Part shown: positions 28,090 through 35,923 of the stretch, one piece after another
Layout: every line of letters starts with the position of its first letter
Position numbering within the stretch: position 1 is the stretch's first letter
Origin: CBFIDA01 sp965661085
GTDB taxonomy: Bacteria; Pseudomonadota; Gammaproteobacteria; Comchoanobacterales; Comchoanobacteraceae
Direction of reading: 5' to 3'
Length of the DNA: 64,000 nt
Assembly (NCBI GenBank): GCA_965661085.1
Contig: CBFIDA010000004.1
Span: 30,264-94,263, forward strand
Notes under the pieces: model-generated
Told to the model about the DNA's origin: nothing
What the model saw: only the letters and a program-made list of their open reading frames with translations
Databases searched by the model: none
Translations under genes and position numbers: made by a program

Positions 28090-28179
28090 ATGAGATGCGT
28101 TGCTTTTAAAATGGCAACATAGTATAATGTTTCTACCGTCTAAGTTGACGGGAAACAACAACAAATAAAAGGAATCGGC

Positions 28180-28455
28180 ATGAATCAACTCAAACCAACC
28201 ACAACACTGCAAGATCCATTTCTCAATGCATTGCGTCGACAGCGTGTACCAGTGGCCATTTATCTCACCAATGGCATCAAGCTTCAAGGTCACGTTGCTG
28301 CCTTTGATCAGTACGTTGTGCTTTTAAAAAACAACAGCAAACAAATGGTGTTTAAGCACGCCATTGCTACCATTGTGCCTTCTCGCAATGTCATTCTCAA
28401 CGATGACGATGAATTTGCAACTGAGCAAGAAGAGGACACCATGGAAGCCTTTTAA
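28180..28455 (+). CDS. hfq: RNA chaperone Hfq
   Basis: Hexameric Sm-like protein that pairs small RNAs with mRNAs. 91 residues: Sm1 motif VAIYLTNGIKLQGHVAAFDQ (about 24-43), Sm2 motif with VFKHAIATIVPSR (about 56-68), and the proximal-face QDPFLNALR segment that contacts poly-U. The acidic tail ending EEDTMEAF is short. AAGGAA precedes ATG 28180. A strong terminator follows 30 bases after the stop, so hfq is separated from hflK. Confidence 0.97.
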   Translation: MNQLKPTTTLQDPFLNALRRQRVPVAIYLTNGIKLQGHVAAFDQYVVLLKNNSKQMVFKHAIATIVPSRNVILNDDDEFATEQEEDTMEAF

Positions 28456-28484
28456 AGTTTATTTTAAAGGTTTGTAAACTGCTT

Positions 28485-28513
28485 AAAAAGCCATGCGTCG
28501 CATGGCTTTTTTG
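28485..28513 (+). terminator. Intrinsic terminator after hfq
   Basis: AAAAAGCCATG (28485-28495) and CATGGCTTTTT (28501-28511) form an 11-bp stem around a 5-base loop, ending in a run of six T. A classic Rho-independent terminator, nearly symmetrical. Confidence 0.9.
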
Positions 28514-28720
28514 TATGTCAAACGCACGAAGATCACATACACACTGTATTCTCATTCATGACCCAAAAATGCATGTTGCTTGATGTGTTGAATGCGTCAA
28601 TCTTTTGTGCACGCAGTGTTGCTGTACTTGAAGCATCATTGCAACATGCTCGTATCATTTTTTACTTGATGCGTCTCTGGTCGTTGATTATGATGAATGT
28701 GATCGAAACAGGGAGCAGTT

Positions 28721-29926
28721 GTGTCATTTCTTCAAGTAAAGCGTCTAAAAGGATTGGTGTTTCAGGATGGACCACCCAATTTAGACGAAATTCTAAAACA
28801 ATTCATCGGCGGCAACCAAAAAGCCAAGCAGGCATTTAGAAAGCCTGGTCAGACCAGCACGCCTGATTTCAACATCAATATGAAATTGGTGCTGGGCCTG
28901 CTTGCCGTGGTTTGGTTTATTTCTGGGATCATTGTTGTCAAACCAGCAGAAAAAGCAACGGTACTGACATTTGGTAAATACAGTGCCACACTTGAACGGG
29001 GCTTGCATTGGGTGCCACCCATCATAAGCAGTGTATTTGTCTTGGATGTGAATAAAATTCACTCATTCAAACATACTTCTGAAATGCTGACCAAAGATGA
29101 AAACATCGTCGATGTGTCGGTTGCTGTGTGGTACCGCATCCGAGAACCCAAAAAGTTCTTATTCAACGTCGCCAACCCTGGCTTGAGCCTTAGAGAGGCC
29201 ACAGCAAGTGCTTTACGCCAGGTCATTGGCCATACGGAACTCGATCAAATCCTGACGAAAGGTCGGAACAGAGTGATGGAAGATACCAAGCAACAATTGC
29301 TTGATATTTTAGACCGCTATCAAACGGGTATTGAGGTTACCGCTTTAAACCTATTGCCTGCAAAACCGCCAGAAGCTGTGACTGCCGCATTTGATGATGC
29401 CATCAAGGCTCGTGAAGATGAGCAACGCTTCATTAACCAGGCCAAAGCGTATGCTGAAAAAGTTGAGCCCATCGCCGTTGGACAGGCCAGCCGAATTGTA
29501 CGTCAAGCCAAAGCAGATGCCAAGCAGATTGTTTTGAAAGCCGACGCCGATGTGGCACCATTTGTAGCACTTTTGCCAGCAGAAAAAGCACAGCCCGAGT
29601 TGACCAATACGCGTTTGTATTTCACAACCATGGCAAGCATTCTTTCTCATGTGCGAAAAATCATCACCAATCATGGCAGCAATACCAACCTGTTTTTGAC
29701 GCCGCAAGGACAAAGACCGCAAGAACTGGCAAAAATGGCCGCACTGTCTCCCATGAGCGCGTCCCGTCAACCTGTGCGTATTGCGACGGCTTATCCTGAA
29801 CATACAAATACCGTAGTGCCAGGCAACCGTACCCACCAGACAACCAAATATGGCGCAGCAGAGTCACGTTCTAATTACGCGTTCATTGCGCCCCCATCAA
29901 GCAATCAGCATGGAGCATCATCATGA
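28721..29926 (+). CDS. hflK: HflK, FtsH-modulating membrane protein
   Basis: SPFH/prohibitin-family inner-membrane protein that forms the HflKC cage around the FtsH protease and tunes its proteolysis. Start is GTG 28721 with GGGAG five bases upstream. 401 residues: a short cytosolic N-terminus with QDGPPNLDEILKQF (residues 15-28, the conserved GPPDLDD motif), one membrane helix (about 52-72), then the periplasmic SPFH domain and a helical stretch rich in Ala, Lys and Glu (about 210-290). The hydrophilic tail of some 100 residues is low-complexity. Overlaps hflC by 4 bases (ATGA), hence coupled. Confidence 0.95.
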   Translation: MSFLQVKRLKGLVFQDGPPNLDEILKQFIGGNQKAKQAFRKPGQTSTPDFNINMKLVLGLLAVVWFISGIIVVKPAEKATVLTFGKYSATLERGLHWVPPIISSVFVLDVNKIHSFKHTSEMLTKDENIVDVSVAVWYRIREPKKFLFNVANPGLSLREATASALRQVIGHTELDQILTKGRNRVMEDTKQQLLDILDRYQTGIEVTALNLLPAKPPEAVTAAFDDAIKAREDEQRFINQAKAYAEKVEPIAVGQASRIVRQAKADAKQIVLKADADVAPFVALLPAEKAQPELTNTRLYFTTMASILSHVRKIITNHGSNTNLFLTPQGQRPQELAKMAALSPMSASRQPVRIATAYPEHTNTVVPGNRTHQTTKYGAAESRSNYAFIAPPSSNQHGASS

Positions 29927-30810
29927 AAAAAGTCCTTAGTATTGTAGTTATTGGATTCATTGTGCTTTCTTCACTGTTTGTTGTACAAGAAGGTCAAAAT
30001 GCCCTTGTCTTGAGGCTTGGTAAAATCATTAAGGTTGACCAGGGCATGGTGCCGAAAAATTTTCAACCAGGCATACATGTCAAGATACCATTGGTGGATC
30101 ATGTTCTGTACTACGATAAACGTCTTCAGACCCTGAGTCCAGGCAATCACCAGAAAGTGCTTACTGCTGAGCAGAAAAGATTGATTGTGGATTATTATGT
30201 CAAATGGCGCATCGTCGATTTGGCACAATTCTACAAAAGCACCAGCGGTGATGTTTCAAAGGCAGAGTACTTATTGATGCAACGTGTCAATGATACATTG
30301 CGTGCTGCTTTTGGTGAACGCACCATCAATGAGGTGGTTTCAGGTGAGCGCTCAGCCGTGATGAAACTTTTAAAGTCTAAAGCGGATGATGGCGCCAACG
30401 CACTTGGTATTGCAGTTGTTGATGTGCGCATCAAAAAGATCGATTTGCCTCAAGAGGTTCAGGAGTCTGTTTATTCGAGAATGAGTACCGATCGAGAACG
30501 TGTGGCAACCAAACATCGATCACAGGGTAAATCTGAGTCTGAAAAAATCAAAGCACAAGCCGATGCCAATGTCACACTTACCATTGCAAAAGCACGGCAA
30601 GAGGCTGCAGCAATTCGTGCAAAAGGGCAGGAAGAAGCTGCAGAAATATACAACCGTGCATATGGTGCCAATCCATCCTTTTATCGCTTGTACACCAGCC
30701 TTCATTCCTATGCCATGAGTTTCAATGCACATGATATCGTTTTGTTGGATCCAAATTCAGAATTTTTGCGAAAATTTAACGCCTATGGTCCTTTTGTCAA
30801 AAAACGATGA
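29923..30810 (+). CDS. hflC: HflC, FtsH-modulating membrane protein
   Basis: Partner of HflK in the membrane-bound HflKC complex. 295 residues, one N-terminal signal-anchor (about 4-22), followed by VVQEGQNALVLRLGKI, typical of HflC, the SPFH domain and an Ala/Lys/Glu helix (about 205-245). The NPSFYRLYTSLHSYAMSF segment near the C terminus is the conserved closing motif. Its end overlaps the proposed miaE start by 26 bases. Confidence 0.95.
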   Translation: MKKVLSIVVIGFIVLSSLFVVQEGQNALVLRLGKIIKVDQGMVPKNFQPGIHVKIPLVDHVLYYDKRLQTLSPGNHQKVLTAEQKRLIVDYYVKWRIVDLAQFYKSTSGDVSKAEYLLMQRVNDTLRAAFGERTINEVVSGERSAVMKLLKSKADDGANALGIAVVDVRIKKIDLPQEVQESVYSRMSTDRERVATKHRSQGKSESEKIKAQADANVTLTIAKARQEAAAIRAKGQEEAAEIYNRAYGANPSFYRLYTSLHSYAMSFNAHDIVLLDPNSEFLRKFNAYGPFVKKR

Positions 30811-31441
30811 CGCCATTCTATATGGATGTCCGGTGACACGTGAACGACCACTTTTGTCGGGCACCCCGGTGATCTGGGTTCGGCATGTGCTGAAAGATAT
30901 TCCGACGCTTCTGAATGATCATGCGCACTGTGAGCGAAAAGCCGCTGCCTTTGCGCTGGGTTTGTTGCAAAGATATGCAGAGCAAAATCCATTTGCCGTG
31001 GCCTTGTCAAAATTGGCGCGTGAGGAGATGCGTCATTTTGAGCTTGTTCTGCGTATGCTGACGCAACGGGGGCATGCATACGGACCATTGAAGCCTTCCA
31101 ATTATGCTCGAACAATGCGAAATCAAATGGATCAGTCGGAGCCCCATCGACTGTTGGACCATTTGATGATTGCGGCATTGATTGAAGCCAGGTCTTGTGA
31201 GCGGTTTGATTTGTTGCATCCGGCACTGCTACAGGTTGATGAAGAGCTGGCAAGGTTTTACGCCAAACTGGCTCAGGCAGAGCGCCGACATTATTTGCTT
31301 TACTTTAAAATGGCAGAGACCATGTGCGGGCATCTAGACATCCATGAGGCACATGCGCATTGGGCGCAAATTGAGGCCACAGAACTCAGCAAATCAGATG
31401 ATCAAATCAGAATGCACAGTGGACATCCTGGATCAATGTAA
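30785..31441 (+). CDS. miaE: tRNA 2-methylthio-N6-isopentenyl adenosine hydroxylase
   Basis: Non-heme di-iron hydroxylase that makes ms2io6A at A37 of tRNA in aerobic growth. From ATG 30785 it has 218 residues. All ferritin-like iron ligands are visible: Glu50 (HCERKAA), Glu81-x-x-His84 (REEMRHF), Glu134 (IEARSCERF) and Glu166-x-x-His169 (AERRHY). The start lies inside hflC; earlier in-frame codons would lengthen it without family support, and no clear ribosome site is visible, so translation may depend on coupling. It completes the pathway begun by MiaA encoded 3 kb upstream (MiaB is not in the window). Confidence 0.9.
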   Translation: MVLLSKNDDAILYGCPVTRERPLLSGTPVIWVRHVLKDIPTLLNDHAHCERKAAAFALGLLQRYAEQNPFAVALSKLAREEMRHFELVLRMLTQRGHAYGPLKPSNYARTMRNQMDQSEPHRLLDHLMIAALIEARSCERFDLLHPALLQVDEELARFYAKLAQAERRHYLLYFKMAETMCGHLDIHEAHAHWAQIEATELSKSDDQIRMHSGHPGSM

Positions 31442-31477
31442 ATAACATGGCAAGATCAAAACCGTGAAATCTACATA

Positions 31478-31510
31478 TTGACTTCGCTATTGATAATGAT
31501 TATCATTATC
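31478..31510 (+). promoter_or_regulatory. Promoter with near-perfect Fur box
   Basis: TTGACT (31478-31483) and TATCAT (31501-31506) with a 17-base spacer form a good sigma-70 promoter. Overlapping the -10 element is GATAATGATTATCATTATC (31492-31510), which differs from the 19-base Fur consensus at one central position only. Iron-loaded Fur bound here would block RNA polymerase. The served gene is the unknown membrane protein starting at 31533. Confidence 0.85.
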
Positions 31511-31532
31511 GACATATATGAGGGAGTCTTTC

Positions 31533-32975
31533 TTGAATAACAATTTGAAAACAGCTCTGGTGAGTGTGTTCTTGTCGGCTTTGAATCTACTGGTTTATTG
31601 GCAATTTAAATTTTCCATTCATTCTATTGGCCTGACGGTTGTACTTGGTCTCATTGCGGTGTGTTGGAATGTCTACTGTGCGCATGAGATGGTCAATGAC
31701 TCAAATGAAACCAAACTGTGGATTACTTTATTTGTGGCAGTTGCTTTCATTTGGGTGGCGCTGGGTGCATTTTTTGAATGGCGCACCGCCATCCTTTCAC
31801 TGATTTTTTCTGGTTGGCTTCAGACTGTGATGTTGTGTGTGGGCATGCTTGCCATGTGTGGGTGGTTGTGTTTGAGTCTGACAAAAAAGGATGAGCTGTA
31901 CGTTGTTTTGAGTCAAATCAAGGTTGAGGACATCTCCAAAAAGTGTGATGGCCAGATCATATTTGGTTTCTTGATCATTGTGATGGCATGTGTTGGGCAG
32001 TATTTCATGTTATTTCATTTGCCTTCATGGTGCTTTGCTGTTTTATGTCTGCCAGGGCTTTTCATGGTTTGTCAATATTATCAGGTACTTTTGCTACTGG
32101 TTCATGTGGCAGCCGAAGGTGGCATCACAGCCCAGGGTTTGTTTTCGCAAACACGCTCTTTTTTTTATGCTTTTATGGTTTGGGCTGTGGCGGCTTTTTG
32201 CGAATTTGTCATCGACGTTTCATCGCTCTCTCAAGCCAATACCACTTATTCTAATTCAGAACAGGTTCATGGCATGAAAAAGTTTGTTGTTTTTTGTGCA
32301 TCTCTGTCTTATGGGGTTTGTGTTGTGTTGTTGGCTGTGTATTTGTGGCCTCAGATGATGCAATTGATTGGCCATGTGTGTCATGTCTTGCCTGTTGCGC
32401 TTTCAGTTTCAGGATTGGGCATGATGGGCTATGCTGTGGTTTGTGCATGTTTGTCTTTGGGGGGCTTTGGCGCCGCATGTTTTGTGTACCAAAATTTGAT
32501 GGGACCCCAGCATGATGCTGACTCAAAAGTCCAACAAGATGGTGCGCAGTTCGGAGACGATATGGTTTATGGCCGGATTTTCTCCTTGGTGTGTGTTTTG
32601 CTCTTGATCTTGGCCATTCTTTATCCCATCTGGGCTGTTTGTATTGCGATGCCATTAATGATCTTTGTTTGGTTCTCTCCAAAGGTTTCCTACGCATCAA
32701 TGGTGTCATCCTGTCTTGTAAATATGATCACAGGTTGTACGTGCTTGCTCACAGGTGTTTTGGGTGCGTTGTTGTTTTCAAATCTGATGGGGTTCTCTGC
32801 TTATGTCACTTGCATCAACGTGATCGCTGCGGGTTGTACCGATTTTTCGGTCTACCACCGTGATATAAAAACAAGTGTCCGGCCATACATGCCGGCTGTA
32901 AAATGGGTTCCCAACCAATCAACTCTCAGCAACCAGCCCTCAGCAACCAGCCCCCCATTTAATCATCAAGGATAG
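31533..32975 (+). CDS. Fur-controlled polytopic membrane protein, unknown
   Basis: Not recognised. About 480 residues with roughly 10-12 hydrophobic segments, so an integral inner-membrane protein. I prefer TTG 31533 because AGGGAG lies 7 bases upstream; ATG 31518 would sit only about 5 bases from the predicted transcription start. The sequence is unusually rich in Cys, Met, Val and Trp within the helices. A soluble loop near residues 225-245 and another around 330-355 (acidic, with PQHDADSKVQQDGAQFGDD) break the membrane part. The C-terminal 40 residues are hydrophilic, rich in Pro, Ser, Asn, and contain a 14-bp tandem duplication. No transporter signature (MFS, ABC, NRAMP, FeoB) is visible. 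The Fur box implies induction in low iron, so iron or siderophore handling is a reasonable guess only. Confidence 0.75.
   Translation: MNNNLKTALVSVFLSALNLLVYWQFKFSIHSIGLTVVLGLIAVCWNVYCAHEMVNDSNETKLWITLFVAVAFIWVALGAFFEWRTAILSLIFSGWLQTVMLCVGMLAMCGWLCLSLTKKDELYVVLSQIKVEDISKKCDGQIIFGFLIIVMACVGQYFMLFHLPSWCFAVLCLPGLFMVCQYYQVLLLLVHVAAEGGITAQGLFSQTRSFFYAFMVWAVAAFCEFVIDVSSLSQANTTYSNSEQVHGMKKFVVFCASLSYGVCVVLLAVYLWPQMMQLIGHVCHVLPVALSVSGLGMMGYAVVCACLSLGGFGAACFVYQNLMGPQHDADSKVQQDGAQFGDDMVYGRIFSLVCVLLLILAILYPIWAVCIAMPLMIFVWFSPKVSYASMVSSCLVNMITGCTCLLTGVLGALLFSNLMGFSAYVTCINVIAAGCTDFSVYHRDIKTSVRPYMPAVKWVPNQSTLSNQPSATSPPFNHQG
32925..32952 (+). repeat. 14-bp tandem duplication
   Basis: CTCAGCAACCAGCC occurs twice in direct succession (32925-32938, 32939-32952) in the last codons of the Fur-controlled membrane protein gene. 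As 14 is not a multiple of three, gain or loss of a copy would change the reading frame and the C-terminal tail, and could alter spacing to rluB. Confidence 0.9.
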
Positions 32976-32978
32976 CAC

Positions 32979-33716
32979 ATGAGATTACAAAAAGTATTGG
33001 CGCACTCTGGATATGGTTCGCGTCGAGAGATCGATCGGATGATTGCGCAAGGCGATGTTTTGGTCAATGGTCTTGTTGCGCAACCCGGTCAGCAAATTGA
33101 TGGCACTGAGCAAGTTCAAATTCAAGGTAAGAAGGTGAATTACAGCATGCCCAATCATCATATTCCAAGAGTGCTCATGATGCACAAACCAACTGGCTGG
33201 TTATGCTCACATGTTCGTCAAGGCGATCAACCCACCATTTATGAAGGTCTGCCCAAACTGAAGAAAGGGCGGTGGATTTCTGTGGGACGTTTGGATTTGA
33301 ACAGCAGTGGTTTATTGTTGTTGACCAACGATGGTACATTGGCACAGATGCTGATGCATCCCAGTGCCAATCTGAAACGCATTTATCAGGTGCGGGCATT
33401 GGGCGCGCTGGACGAAGCATCATTGGCATCTTTCAAGAGTGGGGTTGAGATCGATGGCAAAACAGCACGATTTTCACATATCGAATGTTTGAGTTGCAAG
33501 GGCGTCAATGGCAAGTATGTTGTTTCCATTACACAGGGTCGCAATCGCATTGTGCGTAAGATGTTTGAATCAAAGGGTCTGAAAGTCAACCGCCTGAAGC
33601 GTATCGCTCATGGCCCATTTGAGCTGCCAGAGGGTTTGCCTGCAGGTCAGTTTACCGAGATAAGTGCAGGCATTTGGCAGTTAAAGTTATCACGATTGTT
33701 GAAAAAGAAAGCATGA
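32979..33716 (+). CDS. rluB: Ribosomal large-subunit pseudouridine synthase B-type
   Basis: RsuA-family enzyme that isomerises uridine in rRNA. 245 residues. The N-terminal S4 RNA-binding domain (about 1-60) begins MRLQKVLAHSGYGSRRE. Catalytic Asp106 is in VGRLDLNSSGLLLLTNDG. The RNRIVRKMFE motif near 180-190 is also typical. RluB, RluE, RluF and RsuA are hard to tell apart by eye; the N-terminal S4 domain and RKMFE segment favour RluB. It starts 3 bases after the membrane protein gene and could share the iron-regulated transcript. Confidence 0.88.
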   Translation: MRLQKVLAHSGYGSRREIDRMIAQGDVLVNGLVAQPGQQIDGTEQVQIQGKKVNYSMPNHHIPRVLMMHKPTGWLCSHVRQGDQPTIYEGLPKLKKGRWISVGRLDLNSSGLLLLTNDGTLAQMLMHPSANLKRIYQVRALGALDEASLASFKSGVEIDGKTARFSHIECLSCKGVNGKYVVSITQGRNRIVRKMFESKGLKVNRLKRIAHGPFELPEGLPAGQFTEISAGIWQLKLSRLLKKKA

Positions 33717-33757
33717 CTGGATCGTGACGTTTCTGGGCATATTCTGATGCATCGATT

Positions 33758-33777
33758 GTGCAGCCATAACGCTGCAC
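33758..33777. terminator. Hairpin between convergent rluB and rpoD
   Basis: GTGCAGC (33758-33764) pairs with GCTGCAC (33771-33777) around a 6-base loop, between the stop codons of rluB and rpoD. Moderately T-rich sequence follows on the plus strand. Likely a bidirectional terminator. Confidence 0.5.
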
Positions 33778-33788
33778 GCATTTGCTTA

Positions 33789-35913
33789 TCAGTAATCCTG
33801 AATGTCCAATTCATCCAAAAAGCTCATCAGTTTCTCGGAACGACTTGGATGGCGCAATTTCCTGAGTGCCTTGGCTTCAATTTGNNNNNNNNNNTCTTTC
33901 GCGTGTGACTGCAAATTGTTTGCCAACTTCTTCAAGTGTATGATCGGTATTCATGGTGATTCCAAAACGCATACACAGCACTTTGGCTTCACGAGGCGTC
34001 AGGGTTTCAAGCAGCTGCTTGATTGTTTCTGAAAGCCCTTCATGCAATGCTGAGTCGTCTGGAGAAATTGAATTATGATCTGTGATGAATTCACCAAGGG
34101 TAGAGCCTTCATCATCGTCACCAATAGGGGTTTCAGTGGAGACAGGTTCCTTGGCGATTTTGAGCACTTTTTGAACTTTTTCTAGGGGAAGATCCATCAT
34201 GGCGCTGAGTTCTTCAGGTGTGGGATCCTTGCCAGTTTCCTGTTGTACCTGCCGCATGATGCGGTTGAGCTTGTTGATGGTTTCAATCATATGCACAGGG
34301 ATACGGATGGTTCGCGCTTGATCAGCAATGGATCGTGTGATGGCTTGGCGAATCCACCAAGTGGCATACGTCGAAAATTTATAGCCTCGACGGTATTCAA
34401 ATTTGTCGACGGCCTTCATCAGCCCAATGTTACCTTCTTGAATCAAATCAAGAAATTGCAGGCCTCGGTTGGTGTATTTTTTAGCAATAGAGATGACCAA
34501 ACGCAGGTTCGCTTCAATCATTTCGCGTTTGGCTTGTTTTGTTTTGGCCTCACCGATGGTGATCCGGCGGTTGATTTCCTTGATTTCGGTGACAGATATA
34601 CCGGACTGTTGCTCTAGGAGAAGAATTTTTTTCTGGATTCGTAGAATCTTATTTCTATGGGCATTGATCTGTTCGCTGAAATCGGGATTTTTTTCAATCA
34701 ATGTTTCTATCCAGAATGGATCGGATTCATGGGTTGGAAAGGTTTGAATGACTGCACGACGATCAAGCCCAATTTGGTCAACACAAAGTGATAAAATATG
34801 GCGCTCATGTTTTTTTGCAGTTTCAAGCATGTCACGAATCATAGCGATTTGCGCTGCATATTGACGTGTGGTCAGTTTGAAATTTGAAAACCGTTTCGAC
34901 AATGTCTTTTGAATTTCGAGGGTGCTGGCATGATGTCGACCGTGCTCTGTTCTAGCGCTCTGATATTTGTCCAACAATTGTTCAATTTCATGCATGCGCT
35001 CATGAATCTCTTCTTTTGTGGGTTCACCAAGCATTTCAGAGAATGCGTTTTCTTTTACTACAGGCGGTGTTTGTTTGGTGTGAGTGTCTTCATTTGTGTT
35101 TTTGTCAGATTCTGTGGTGATATCTTCATCTTCACTGTCACTTTGATAATCTGGTTCGGGCTCTTCTGATAGGATCACATCTTGATGTTTGTTGGCAGAA
35201 TCGATGTGATCGTCTTCATCTGGCAAATCTTGTGCTTCATTTTCTGATTTTGCATCGTCAACTTCGACGTTGGCTTCATTTTCTCTGACGGTGGTTTCGT
35301 CATTGTTGGTGTCAGCAGCGGATGAGTTGTCATCAGCATCATCAGACTTATCCACACGTATAAAGGTTTTTTGGTCATAAAATCCAATGAGGGCGTCAGA
35401 AAACTTAAGCGCTTCATCAAGGTGCATTTCATAGATTTGTATCAATGATACAATTGCTCCTGGATACATGGCCACAGCAGAAAGGGTGCTTTTCATGCCT
35501 TCTTCAATTCTTTGTGCCAGTTGGATTTCTCGTTCTCGGTTTAAGAGCGGAATGAGCCCCATTTCACTCATATAAGCGCGGGTTGGATCCTTGGCGCCTA
35601 TGTCGTTGTTGGATGCAACCGATTCAAGATCATCTTCATCCAATTCGGCTTCTACAATATTATCGTCTTGCTCGCTGATGTTGGGCAATTCATCAAACAC
35701 CTCAATGTTGACCTCACCAAGAATATTGATGATGTTTTCAATATGCTGCGCATCCATGATTTGCTTAGGCAGATGATCAATGACTTGTGCGTAGGACAAG
35801 ATGTTTTTTTGCTTACGACCCAACTGAATTAAAAATTGTAAATTGGCATCGCTGTTTTTATTTTTGTAAGGGCTTGGATTGGTCGATGGCTTTGATGGCG
35901 ATTGAAGAGTCAT
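33789..35913 (-). CDS. rpoD: RNA polymerase sigma-70 factor RpoD (interrupted by assembly gap)
   Basis: Primary sigma factor. Residues up to VTRER are read from 35913 leftwards; a run of ten N (33885-33894) then breaks the frame, and QIEAKALRKLRHPSRSEKL to the TGA at 33789-33791 continues in another frame. Since every sigma-70 has RERIRQIEAKAL here, only six bases (Ile-Arg) are missing, and the gene is intact at about 706 residues. Region 1.2 is near 105-140 (AKDPTRAYMSEMG), region 2 carries RGLQFLDLIQEGNIGLMKAV and YKFSTYATWWIRQAI, region 4.2 straddles the gap. Residues about 188-280 form a strikingly acidic, Asn-rich insertion of low complexity within the non-conserved region. Last gene of the rpsU-yqeY-dnaG-rpoD operon. 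Confidence 0.97.
33885..33894. other. Assembly gap (10 N)
   Basis: Ten consecutive N inside the region 4.2 coding part of rpoD. The flanking codons (Glu-Arg before, Gln-Ile-Glu after) show that six bases are really missing, so the N run is a placeholder and its length makes a false frameshift. Confidence 0.95.
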
Positions 35914-35923
35914 GTTGTAAACC

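Noticed and set aside
28558..28839. Possible hflX remnant or 93-aa gene upstream of hflK
   Set aside because: No GTPase motifs, and it overlaps the well-supported GTG start of hflK.
33789..33900. rpoD frameshift or pseudogene
   Set aside because: The break coincides exactly with the run of N, and the flanking codons restore the universally conserved RERIRQIEAK motif when six bases are inserted.
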